Source: Saprospiraceae bacterium (GTDB lineage: Bacteria; Bacteroidota; Bacteroidia; Chitinophagales; Saprospiraceae). Taken from it: 43,902 bases of DNA. Below, one piece after another: positions 33,762 to 41,701 of this stretch. Position 1 is the first letter of the stretch. Every line of letters starts with the position of its first letter. The notes beneath the pieces are model-generated. The model did no database searches. It had not been told where the DNA came from and was given only the letters and a program-made list of their open reading frames with translations. The stretch is from the NCBI GenBank assembly GCA_013001975.1, contig JABDKX010000202.1:1-43902 (forward strand). Reading direction: 5' to 3'. A program made the translations under genes and the position numbers.

Positions 33762-35960
33762 ATGAAATCAAAACTACTATTCTTACTAATCTTTTCTATG
33801 TCCGTACTTTATGTAAGCGCACAAAGAAATTGTGGTTCTATGGAACACTTACACGAACAGCTTGATCAAGATCCAGGTCTACAAGACAGAATGGATGCTA
33901 TTGAAAAAGCGACCCGAAAATTTATGAACAATCCTCAAAAAGCTGTTACTGGTATCGTTACTATTCCAGTAGTAGTACATGTTGTTTATAATACAGCAGC
34001 ACAGAACATAAGTACTGCTCAGATTAATTCACAAATCACCATTTTAAATGAAGATTTTCGAAGATTAAATTCTGATGCTAATGGTACTTGGCCACAAGCT
34101 GCTGATTCAGAAATTGAATTCTGTTTAGCAACTGTTGATCCTAACGGTAACCCAACATCCGGAATTACACGAACATCGACTTCTGTAACTGCACATGGAA
34201 CGAACGATTCCGTGAAATTTACTTCTTCGGGAGGAATTGATGCTTGGCCTACAAGTGATTACCTCAATATTTGGGTATGTAACATTGGTGGCGGCATCTT
34301 AGGATATGCACAGTTTCCCGGAGGTCCAGCAAGCACAGATGGTGTTGTAAATGGTTATCAATATTTTGGTAATACAGGTACAGCAACAGCTCCATTTGAT
34401 TTAGGTAGAACTTGTACTCACGAAGTGGGTCACTGGTTAAATCTAAGACATATCTGGGGTGATGGTGGTTGTGGTGTTGATGATTTCGTAGGTGACACAC
34501 CTACATCTGACAACCCTAACTATGGATGTGCATCTGGACATGTATCTTGTGGTACTACCGATATGGTTGAAAATTACATGGATTATTCAGATGATGATTG
34601 TATGAACCTTTATACTGAAGGTCAAAAAACAAGAATGAGAGCATTGTTTGACACAGGTGGTTTTAGAGAAAGTTTATTATCTTCTAATGCTTGTGGCACA
34701 CCTCCTCCTCCAACTTGTTCGGATGGCATTCAAAATGGAAACGAAACCGGCGTTGATTGTGGTGGAGATTGTCCACCTTGTCCTCCAGGTTGTGTTGATA
34801 CAGAAGTAACCATGACAATTATTCTTGATAACTATCCAGGAGAAACAACTTGGACGTTGACTGATGGTGGTTCTACATTATTCTCTGGTGGACCTTACAG
34901 TACACCAGGAGCAACTATTACTGAAACTTGGTGTTTAGCTGATGGCTGTTATGATTACAACATTTTTGATTCATATGGCGATGGTATATGCTGTGCATAT
35001 GGAAGCGGATCTTACATTGTAACAGATGATCAAGGAAATGTACTCGCTTCTGGTGGCGCATTTACAAGTTCAGAAACAACGAATTTCTGCTTCGGTGGTC
35101 CTCCTCCTCCAACATGTACAGATGGTATCCAAAACGGAAATGAAACAGGTGTAGATTGTGGTGGTGATTGTCCTCCATGTAATACAGGATGTACAGATGT
35201 TGATATAGATTTCGAAGATTTCGAATCTGGATGGGGTATCTGGAATGATGGTGGTTCTGATTGTAGAAGAAGATATGATCCACAAAGATCACTTGGAAAC
35301 TATAGTATCAGATTAAGAGACAATACAAATTCTTCTGTTATGACTACTGATAATTTAAATTTAGCAGGTTTTGAAGAAGTAACAATTGACTTTTCGTTCT
35401 ATACTTTCTCAATGGAAAATGGTGAAGATTTCTGGCTACAAGCTTCTACCAATGGCGGCTCTAGTTACGTGACTTTAGTGACATGGGCGAGAGGTACAGA
35501 TTTCCAAAATAGCCAAAGAGAATACGAGAATATAGTTATCACAGGCACATTTACCAGTAATACAAGATTCAGGTTCAGATGTGATGCTTCTGCAAACAAT
35601 GACTGGGTATTTATTGATAATGTTGACATCTATGGATGTGATGGTGGTACGACCAGAACTATTGGTGTCCAAGATATAAATCTAGCTGATAATAATAACC
35701 AATCAATCGAGTCTGTTAAAACATATCCTAATCCAACTTATGACGAGTTGAATGTTGATATAAATACGACTGCAGAACAGAACGTTCAAATGGTTGTTGT
35801 TGATCCTCAAGGAAAGTTAATTGACAAACAATTAATTAATGCAACTCAAGGAAGCAACATAATCAAAATGAATGTTACCGATTATACGCCAGGTGTATAC
35901 TTCTTACACATAACTTCTGGTGAGCAAAAAATAGTTGAAAAATTCTTTGTCATCAGATAA
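33762..35960 (+). CDS. M43 (pappalysin-like) zinc metalloprotease, T9SS-exported
   Basis: Secreted metalloprotease of 732 residues. Signal peptide ends near residue 20. The catalytic domain (about 60-305) has HEVGHWLNLRH (His220, Glu221, His224, His230) and the downstream Met-turn NYMDYSDDDCMNLYTEGQ (about 271-288). Two copies of a Cys-rich motif TCxDGIQNGNETGVDCGGDCPPC occur at about 318-340 and 448-470, separated by a domain with GDGICC. A 130-residue beta-rich region (MAM/jelly-roll-like: DFEDFESGWGIWNDGGSDCRR) precedes the T9SS type-A domain (about 650-732, VKTYPNPTYDELNV). A strong terminator follows. Likely digests extracellular proteins. Confidence 0.94.
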   Translation: MKSKLLFLLIFSMSVLYVSAQRNCGSMEHLHEQLDQDPGLQDRMDAIEKATRKFMNNPQKAVTGIVTIPVVVHVVYNTAAQNISTAQINSQITILNEDFRRLNSDANGTWPQAADSEIEFCLATVDPNGNPTSGITRTSTSVTAHGTNDSVKFTSSGGIDAWPTSDYLNIWVCNIGGGILGYAQFPGGPASTDGVVNGYQYFGNTGTATAPFDLGRTCTHEVGHWLNLRHIWGDGGCGVDDFVGDTPTSDNPNYGCASGHVSCGTTDMVENYMDYSDDDCMNLYTEGQKTRMRALFDTGGFRESLLSSNACGTPPPPTCSDGIQNGNETGVDCGGDCPPCPPGCVDTEVTMTIILDNYPGETTWTLTDGGSTLFSGGPYSTPGATITETWCLADGCYDYNIFDSYGDGICCAYGSGSYIVTDDQGNVLASGGAFTSSETTNFCFGGPPPPTCTDGIQNGNETGVDCGGDCPPCNTGCTDVDIDFEDFESGWGIWNDGGSDCRRRYDPQRSLGNYSIRLRDNTNSSVMTTDNLNLAGFEEVTIDFSFYTFSMENGEDFWLQASTNGGSSYVTLVTWARGTDFQNSQREYENIVITGTFTSNTRFRFRCDASANNDWVFIDNVDIYGCDGGTTRTIGVQDINLADNNNQSIESVKTYPNPTYDELNVDINTTAEQNVQMVVVDPQGKLIDKQLINATQGSNIIKMNVTDYTPGVYFLHITSGEQKIVEKFFVIR
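34718..35183 (+). repeat. Two copies of a Cys-rich GIQNGNETGVDCGG module inside the M43 gene
   Basis: Copies at about 34718-34790 and 35108-35180, 390 bases apart, each encode TCxDGIQNGNETGVDCGGDCPPC. They bracket the region around the EGF/GDGICC-type domain and look like a duplicated hinge or calcium-binding module. Confidence 0.6.
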
Positions 35961-35984
35961 AGAATAAGTAAATAAAGACTTTAG

Positions 35985-36012
35985 AGCCCGGTATAAAATA
36001 CCGGGCTTTTTT
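35985..36012 (+). terminator. Strong factor-independent terminator after the M43 gene
   Basis: AGCCCGGTAT (35985-35994) pairs perfectly with ATACCGGGCT (35998-36007) around an AAA loop, followed by a T tract to 36012. It is 24 bases after the stop codon and GC-rich, the clearest terminator of the window. Confidence 0.95.
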
Positions 36013-36150
36013 ATAGAATTAATTTTTCCTTATATAGATGCAAAGTGACCTAGAATAAAAATGTTGAAATGGTGTGATTGTCAAAGAGGAAATATTTTTT
36101 TTCAAATGGAAAAACACCACTAATCGCTAGTTAAGAAAATTGTCTTCCAA

Positions 36151-36178
36151 TAAAAAAGGAGTCCATATGAACTCCTTT
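36151..36178 (-). terminator. Terminator of the DUF1761 gene
   Basis: AAAGGAGT (36155-36162) pairs with ACTCCTTT (36171-36178) around a short loop. Read on the minus strand it is followed by a T tract (complement of the A run 36152-36157), and it lies about 32 bases beyond the DUF1761 stop at 36210. Confidence 0.8.
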
Positions 36179-36209
36179 CCATTTCATTTAATATGTTTTA
36201 GCTTTCTTC

Positions 36210-36617
36210 TTAATAAAATAAAGACATAACACCTCCAATAATAGCAAAAGTTAATGTCCAATAAGAAGCATTAATTAATATGTTAGTCCAATTTTTCTTT
36301 TCAAACAGCGAGTTCGAAATTAAAACTGGAACTGCAGTCATCAAAGCAATCTGCGCTCCATGAAACGCTGAATGCGTAAATGTTTGTTCTTCTTCAGGAT
36401 GATAGCCAACATATCTGTATAAGTAATATGAAAATACCATAGCAACCAAAAAAGATATTCCAAATATTACAGGCATATTCCCAGATTGAACATCTTCATC
36501 AGACATGCCTAGAGAGTTTTGCCAAGCCTTCCCAAAAATGGGTCCATACCAAATAAAGCCAATGACCATAGGTACTACTGCACCTGCAATGAGTGCAAGA
36601 AAATTAATGTTTTCCAT
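36210..36617 (-). CDS. DUF1761 family membrane protein
   Basis: Integral membrane protein of 135 residues with four hydrophobic helices (about 5-24, 49-67, 83-101 and 112-133). The N-terminal AGAVVPMVIGFIWYGPIFGKAWQNSLGMSDED is diagnostic for DUF1761: Pro in helix 1 followed by FIWYGPIFGKxW. A terminator follows on the same strand. Transcribed alone, divergent from the DUF4407 gene (258-base gap). Function of the family is unknown. Confidence 0.88.
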   Translation of the reverse strand: MENINFLALIAGAVVPMVIGFIWYGPIFGKAWQNSLGMSDEDVQSGNMPVIFGISFLVAMVFSYYLYRYVGYHPEEEQTFTHSAFHGAQIALMTAVPVLISNSLFEKKNWTNILINASYWTLTFAIIGGVMSLFY

Positions 36618-36875
36618 TCGTTTAGTTTAAGTTAGTAAATACTAATCTCACCTATTTTCAATAAGCGAAACATTTAAAAATAGTGAATTAAGTTAGATTT
36701 TAATAATTACCAATATTCACATTTAAAGATTTTTAATAGCATGAAGATCTTTTTCAATTTTTCCAATTGCCTTGTCAACTTTATATTTTGTCCCTAATAA
36801 ATATCAAATGGTCGATAAGAAATTAACCAATCACGCGTTATTAGTATATTAATATTTCAATTCAAACTTAAATAT

Positions 36876-38021
36876 ATGCAGGCTATACAAAATTTCTTTC
36901 TCGTTTGTTCTGGTGTTAATAATTCAATTTTAAAAAGAACGCCAACTGAGATAAACAGATATACTGGTATCGGCGCAACTATTTTTTTTACCGGTATTTT
37001 TGCTGCTGTTGCAGGAGGATATGCACTTTACACAGTTTTTGATTCCTATACTATTGCGACTTTTTTTGGTTTGCTCTGGGGATTGATGATTTTCAATCTT
37101 GATCGTTACATAGTTTCGACTATGAAAAAACAAGGACGATTTTTCAGAGATTTTGCCACCGCATTTCCAAGGCTTATGCTTGCATTATTAATTGCTGTAG
37201 TTATAGCCAAGCCATTAGAACTCAAAATATTTGAAAGTGAAATTCAGTCAGAGATTGCTGTCATGCAACAAGAAAATTTGATTGAACAAGAAGCCCTGGT
37301 GAAGTCAAGATTTTCTGAAAATATCACGATACTTAAAAGTGAAATAACATCACTCAAACAAGAGATTGAAGATAAAGCATTGCTCAGAGACAACTTAGCC
37401 AATGAAGCCTTAATGGAAGCTGACGGAACTGGTGGTTCTATGCAAAGAAACTTAGGACCTATATATGCCGCTAAAAAACAAGCTGCTGATAATATGCAAG
37501 CTGAACTCAATGCACTGACAATCAAAAACAATGCATTAATAGCACAAAAAAACGAACAACTTGGTGACTATGAAAATCAATCTGCAACTGCCTTAACTGA
37601 GCTAAAACAATTACCACTCAATGGTTTGGCAGCTCGATTAGAAGCTCATAGTCGATTGATGCAAAAGAGCAGTGCTATTTTACTGGCCAGTATATTTATA
37701 ATTATATTATTCATAGCTATTGAAACAGCTCCTATCTTTGTCAAATTGATCTCTAGAAGAGGACCTTATGATTTTGTTTTGGACAAACATGAACATGCCT
37801 TTTTGATGAACCATAAATTGCGCACCACCCTGCTGGCCAATTCTACAAATAACAATATTTCCTTTGAAACAGAAACCATGGACTACAAAACACAAGTAGC
37901 CATTGCTGCAGAAAAAGAGATATCAAAGAAAGCTTTGCAAGATCATTTAGAAGCTATAAAGGATCAACCACTTATTTGGAAAGACTTATTAAGAAAAGGA
38001 AAACTGTTCCAACTTGACTAA
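36876..38021 (+). CDS. DUF4407 domain membrane protein with long coiled coil
   Basis: 381-residue inner-membrane protein of the DUF4407 family. Paired helices at about 30-55 (IGATIFFTGIFAAVAGGYALYTVF) and 57-80 (IATFFGLLWGLMIFNLDRYIV, the NLDRYIV signature), a third at about 90-112 (PRLMLALLIAVVIAKPLELKIF), a 120-residue cytoplasmic or periplasmic coiled coil (about 115-240; QENLIEQEALVKSRFSENI onward, rich in heptads of Leu/Ile with E/K), and a fourth helix at about 255-280 (SAILLASIFIIILFIAIETAP). C-terminal tail polar. DUF4407 occurs in varied bacteria, including neighbourhoods of stress and motility genes; function is not known. Confidence 0.88.
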   Translation: MQAIQNFFLVCSGVNNSILKRTPTEINRYTGIGATIFFTGIFAAVAGGYALYTVFDSYTIATFFGLLWGLMIFNLDRYIVSTMKKQGRFFRDFATAFPRLMLALLIAVVIAKPLELKIFESEIQSEIAVMQQENLIEQEALVKSRFSENITILKSEITSLKQEIEDKALLRDNLANEALMEADGTGGSMQRNLGPIYAAKKQAADNMQAELNALTIKNNALIAQKNEQLGDYENQSATALTELKQLPLNGLAARLEAHSRLMQKSSAILLASIFIIILFIAIETAPIFVKLISRRGPYDFVLDKHEHAFLMNHKLRTTLLANSTNNNISFETETMDYKTQVAIAAEKEISKKALQDHLEAIKDQPLIWKDLLRKGKLFQLD

Positions 38022-38052
38022 AATAGAGATTATTGTTGCAAAAGAGCTGGTG

Positions 38053-38139
38053 TAGGTATTTTCATAATTCTCCAAAAATGGTGGAGAATTGACAAAATAT
38101 GTAATCAGAATATGGCATTTTACACGATTGAAATACCTA
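38053..38139 (+). other. Nested inverted repeats: possible structured leader or small RNA
   Basis: Outer arms TAGGTATTT (38053-38061) and AAATACCTA (38131-38139) are perfect and enclose an inner perfect hairpin, AATTCTCCA (38066-38074) with TGGAGAATT (38082-38090) around a 7-base loop; a third, weak AAAAT/ATTTT pair (38094-38098/38117-38121) fits in the remainder. There is no T tract, so it is not an ordinary terminator. It lies between the DUF4407 gene and the exported-protein gene at 38173. Confidence 0.4.
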
Positions 38140-38172
38140 TCTTAGGACAGTTGTTCAATCAAAATATATGCT

Positions 38173-38667
38173 ATGAAAAATTTGACAAACGCTATTCTAT
38201 TTTTTCTTTTCTCAATTTCGTTCATTACAGCACAAGAATATCATACAGAAATTGAAAATGACCCTCTTGACATTCAACGTGCTTTAGATGAAGTTCAAAT
38301 ACATTATGGTTTTGATAATCATCAAATTGAAATTCTAGAAATTCTTATCAACAGAAGATTTGATGCTTTTAATGTAAATGAAAACCTTGAATTTCCAAGC
38401 ATAACACATTCTGTTTCAGCTTTTACTTCAGTAAATATTGAAACACATTCACAAGAGGATTATTATTTTTGGATCAACCATTATAATATAGATGGTGATG
38501 AATACAAGGAGCAACATTTTCAAGGTTCAACTTATAGTTATCGAGATCCATTATTGTCAACTTTAGGATACAATGTTTTTACGGTGATCAGATTTTCACC
38601 TAAAGCCTTTCCTTTAGAGCAAAGTAATAAACTGTTTTTCATTATCACCGATATGGATAGGCTTTAA
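38173..38667 (+). CDS. Exported protein of unknown function
   Basis: 164-residue secreted protein: signal peptide MKNLTNAILFFLFSISFITA, then no recognised domain. A helix-forming segment (about 32-57: IQRALDEVQIHYGFDNHQIEILEIL) is followed by aromatic-rich beta strands (DYYFWINHYNID, HFQGSTYSYRD, GYNVFTVIRFSPKAF, KLFFIITDMDRL). No T9SS domain, lipobox or membrane helix. The gene follows a putative structured region and precedes the Cys-rich T9SS protein by 92 bases. I do not recognise its family. Confidence 0.65.
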   Translation: MKNLTNAILFFLFSISFITAQEYHTEIENDPLDIQRALDEVQIHYGFDNHQIEILEILINRRFDAFNVNENLEFPSITHSVSAFTSVNIETHSQEDYYFWINHYNIDGDEYKEQHFQGSTYSYRDPLLSTLGYNVFTVIRFSPKAFPLEQSNKLFFIITDMDRL

Positions 38668-38759
38668 AAATGTAGGGCGATTCAGGAAAAATTGTAATTG
38701 TTTTTTATGTCACATACCATTTAAATTGGAATTATTATTTCATTTAAAAACGAATTGAC

Positions 38760-39581
38760 ATGACAAAATTTTTTACACGCGGATTAATTTTAATGCTTTG
38801 CATTTTTACAACTTCATTAATTTACAGTCAGGAGTATGGTAGTTCAACAGCTTCGATAGCTGAAAGATCAAATTGTGGCAAGAAAGGAAATATTGCCAAA
38901 GTGGAATTTGAGGATGGCGTAGAAGGCGAATCAACACAAATAATTGTTGTTTGTGGATCAGACTTAAGTGGTCCTGCAAATGCGGCTTGCCTAAATAAGT
39001 TAGCTTCAGATAATTTAACAGGCGATGATTTTAAATGTGGACCTTGTGAAATCGAAGAAGCTTGCCAAATGACAATTACGGAATTATACAAAGGCAATAA
39101 TACAAACGATTATGATGGAGCTAACCCAAATCCAACGCCATCCAGTACTTTTACAATTTTCGGTGTTACATTTTGTGTTCATGATGTAGCTTGTAAAACA
39201 TATCCTGGTGAGAAAAAATGGAAAGCTAAATTTGATTGTTCTGAATGTGAATGGCCTTCAAAGGTGGACAGAGTTGGATTTAAAAATTTAGATTTCCCTA
39301 AAGAAGAAATTATTGCCCTTCAAGAATCTTTTAATGTTTCTCCTAATCCATCCGTTGGACATATCGATTTAAAAATTACAAATGTAACTGCTGAAGAAAG
39401 TGTTTCATTTATAGTATTTGATCAAGCCGGAAAAATGGTTATTGAAAAGGAATTTACTAATCCTAATAATTTCATTAATGACCAAATTGACTTAAATGGG
39501 GTAAGCACAGGATTGTATTTCTATACAATAGTTGTAGATGGTATAGTATTACCTGCTAAGAAACTTTCCATTATAGAATAA
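38760..39581 (+). CDS. Cys-rich T9SS-exported protein
   Basis: Small T9SS substrate of 273 residues. Signal peptide to about residue 23 (SLIYSQ), then a Cys-rich domain with ten Cys (SNCGK, VVCGS, NAACL, FKCGPC, EEACQ, TFCVHDVACK, FDCSEC), suggesting several disulfides. The pattern LNKLASDNLTGDDFKCGPCEIEEACQMTI and PGEKKWKAKFDCSECEWP is not one I recognise. From about 190 onward is a T9SS type-A domain (FNVSPNPSVGHIDL, ending LSIIE). It has a good terminator downstream and is probably transcribed alone. Confidence 0.82.
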   Translation: MTKFFTRGLILMLCIFTTSLIYSQEYGSSTASIAERSNCGKKGNIAKVEFEDGVEGESTQIIVVCGSDLSGPANAACLNKLASDNLTGDDFKCGPCEIEEACQMTITELYKGNNTNDYDGANPNPTPSSTFTIFGVTFCVHDVACKTYPGEKKWKAKFDCSECEWPSKVDRVGFKNLDFPKEEIIALQESFNVSPNPSVGHIDLKITNVTAEESVSFIVFDQAGKMVIEKEFTNPNNFINDQIDLNGVSTGLYFYTIVVDGIVLPAKKLSIIE

Positions 39582-39617
39582 TTAAAATTTGAATAGAATA
39601 GTATTTTCAAATACTGG

Positions 39618-39655
39618 AACTGTGTGCTTGTGTGGCGCGCAGTTTCTTTTTTTTT
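39618..39655 (+). terminator. Terminator after the Cys-rich T9SS gene
   Basis: AACTGTGTGC (39618-39627) pairs with GCGCGCAGTT (39635-39644), including three G-U pairs, around a 7-base loop, followed by a T-rich tract to 39655. It is 37 bases past the stop codon. Confidence 0.85.
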
Positions 39656-39748
39656 AGACTTAACAACTTTTTGCCATTGTTTACTAACAAGTAAATTACT
39701 GTAACTTAGCCTTTATTTATAATTTAAATAAAGTCCGAATTTAATTAT

Positions 39749-40660
39749 ATGAAATTAGCAGCTATAGATATTGGATCAAATGCCATTCGACTTCAAATAG
39801 TTACTGTATTTGAAGAAGCACACATGGTAAGTTTTAAAAAACTAGAATACTTAAGATTTCCATTACGACTAGGACATGATGTTTTCAAAAAAGGTAAAAT
39901 TACGCCAGCAACAGAGTCACAATTTAAAAAGTTGATGCAAACTTTCAAATTGCTGATTGAATTGTATCAAGTAAAAAACTATTATGCAGTAGCCACTTCT
40001 GCCATGCGAGAAGCCAGTAATGGAGAATTGATTAGAAAAAAAACCAAATCGGAGGTTGGACTAGATATCAATATTATAAATGGAAGGAAAGAGGCGAACA
40101 TTTTAAATAAAGCCATCATTCCTAATTTAGAAGATGAAAATTATATTCACATTGATGTGGGCGGTGGTAGTACAGAATTAAATGTCTTTCGAGGGAAAAA
40201 ATTAATAAAGAGCCAATCTTTTAAAATAGGTTCTGTAAGAAAACTCTCTGAAAAAGATAGAAAGGTCACTGTTGATGCCATGCAGAAATGGAGCCTCAAA
40301 GCATTTCCAAAGAAAGCAAAAAATATTATTGGCATCGGTACAGGGGGAAACATTAATAAGCTTTTCAAAATAGCTAACAAAACAAAAACAAATGTCATCG
40401 GTTTGGCGGAATTAAAAGCTTTACGTGCCTATGTCAAAGCCTATTCCAACAGGGACAGAATTAAAATTCTTAAAATGAATCCCGATCGTGCTGATGTCAT
40501 TGTCCCTGCATCAGATATATATATAAGTGTTCTAGAAAACGTGGGTAGTGATCAAATCATTGTTCCTAAAGTTGGGTTAAAAGATGGAATGATCTATGAT
40601 TTGTACGAACAAACATCGGGAAGACAAATTGGGGAATTGGAATTTCTGGAGGATTTTTAA
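39749..40660 (+). CDS. Ppx/GppA phosphatase family protein (exopolyphosphatase-like)
   Basis: Cytoplasmic ASKHA-fold phosphatase of 303 residues that would hydrolyse terminal phosphates of polyphosphate or (p)ppGpp. Phosphate 1 motif: AAIDIGSNAIRLQIV (residues 4-18). Phosphate 2: YIHIDVGGGSTELNVF (about 131-146). Adenosine-binding end: VPKVGLKDGMIYDLYE. Length matches the short, two-domain Ppx proteins lacking the C-terminal HD-type domain of E. coli Ppx. It may therefore be an intracellular stringent-response or polyphosphate enzyme. Transcribed after a terminator; converges with the sigma-like/TPR gene across 17 bases. Confidence 0.9.
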   Translation: MKLAAIDIGSNAIRLQIVTVFEEAHMVSFKKLEYLRFPLRLGHDVFKKGKITPATESQFKKLMQTFKLLIELYQVKNYYAVATSAMREASNGELIRKKTKSEVGLDINIINGRKEANILNKAIIPNLEDENYIHIDVGGGSTELNVFRGKKLIKSQSFKIGSVRKLSEKDRKVTVDAMQKWSLKAFPKKAKNIIGIGTGGNINKLFKIANKTKTNVIGLAELKALRAYVKAYSNRDRIKILKMNPDRADVIVPASDIYISVLENVGSDQIIVPKVGLKDGMIYDLYEQTSGRQIGELEFLEDF

Positions 40661-40677
40661 ATTTTTACAATTACAAA

Positions 40678-41574
40678 TCAATCGATTTTATTCAGCAGTT
40701 CTCGAGACTTTAATTTGTATGAGTGATTTTCATCTTGAGATATTTTATGTAGTAATTTTTTTGCATGATTAACTTCATTCAATTTCAAATGAATGAGAGA
40801 TAAGTACCAAGTGGTTTCATTTTGAATTTTAAGTGAATGGCTCGTTTCTGATAATTGTTCTAATATTTTTTGAGCACCACCATAGTTTTTATTTTCAAGA
40901 AGGCAGATGGCTTGATAAAATTGTTGAATATCTGTTGGATGATCTATTTCAATAAAATTCTGATAAGCTTTATCATATTTACCCAATGAATAAAAAGTCA
41001 ACCCTTGGAAGTAAGGGTCCGTTTGCGCTTGATCAGTAGCATCGAAGTTAATATTTTCAACTTTTAAAGGTTTGTAGTATTCAGTATAATGATGAGAAGT
41101 AGATGTTTTATCTTTGAAAAGATTGATAACAAAAAGGACTAATAGGATACAAACAATAACGGAAAAATATGCTAATAGATTTTTCCAATGTCTGTTAGGG
41201 TCTCTGTATTCATTACTTAAACTTTCATTAGTCGATTGACTTAATGAAATTAAAAAGTCATTTAATTTTAGGCTTTTGTCTGTTTTTGTAATCTTCCCTG
41301 TTTGAAAATTCTTATCCTCGACAACTTGAACACACATCTTTACCAAGTAGGTTTTAATTGTATCTACATCTTTAAACTCTCCTGAAAGTAAATCATCATG
41401 TAAAATAAACAGTGCGTTTCTAAATGCTTGATTGCCTTCTTCCAAGCTACATACCTGTTTAGACATGATGACAGCAATACAATACTTTTTATATTTGTCA
41501 TGTATGTATCGCAGCCATGTGTAATTCCCATCAATTAACTCTTGTCTGAGTTTGCTAATATCTTCTTGGCTCAT
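40678..41574 (-). CDS. Sigma-70 region 2-like / transmembrane / TPR protein
   Basis: 298-residue protein from the ATG at 41574. Residues about 1-85 resemble an ECF sigma region 2 in length and pattern: ELIDGNYTWLRYIHDKYKKYCIAVI, then SLEEGNQAFRNALFILHDDLL where sigma factors have the 'xDxxQExFxxL' core, then TIKTYLVKMC like the 'WLxxIaxN' end. Region 4 (the -35 helix-turn-helix) is missing. One TM helix follows (about 152-173, LLAYFSVIVCILLVLFVINLF), then about three TPR units (PYFQGLTFYSLGKYDKAYQNFIEI, YQAICLLENKNYGGAQKILEQL, WYLSLIHLKLNEVNHAKKLLHKI). The ATG at 41619 is disfavoured because it leaves only 6 bases after the upstream terminator. A membrane-tethered protein-interaction device is inferred; DNA or RNA polymerase binding is unproven. 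Confidence 0.72.
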   Translation of the reverse strand: MSQEDISKLRQELIDGNYTWLRYIHDKYKKYCIAVIMSKQVCSLEEGNQAFRNALFILHDDLLSGEFKDVDTIKTYLVKMCVQVVEDKNFQTGKITKTDKSLKLNDFLISLSQSTNESLSNEYRDPNRHWKNLLAYFSVIVCILLVLFVINLFKDKTSTSHHYTEYYKPLKVENINFDATDQAQTDPYFQGLTFYSLGKYDKAYQNFIEIDHPTDIQQFYQAICLLENKNYGGAQKILEQLSETSHSLKIQNETTWYLSLIHLKLNEVNHAKKLLHKISQDENHSYKLKSRELLNKID

Positions 41575-41625
41575 ATAACTATAAAATGCTAAGGTAGCTA
41601 CAAATGTTGTGCTATCCAAAGCATT

Positions 41626-41653
41626 AAAAAAAGGAGGTAATCACTCACCTCCT
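41626..41653 (-). terminator. Terminator of the edge T9SS gene, between it and the sigma-like gene
   Basis: AGGAGGT (41632-41638) pairs with ACCTCCT (41647-41653) around an 8-base loop. On the minus strand the stem is followed by a T tract (complement of the A run 41626-41631). It separates 41702-43902 from 40678-41574, so the latter needs its own promoter. Confidence 0.85.
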
Positions 41654-41701
41654 AGAATCACATTTTAAATGTCAAGTTTGACATTATAAATATTGCAAAC
41701 C

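Noticed and set aside
41632-41638. AGGAGGT looks like a perfect Shine-Dalgarno sequence
   Set aside because: It is one arm of a terminator hairpin and no plus-strand gene follows it.
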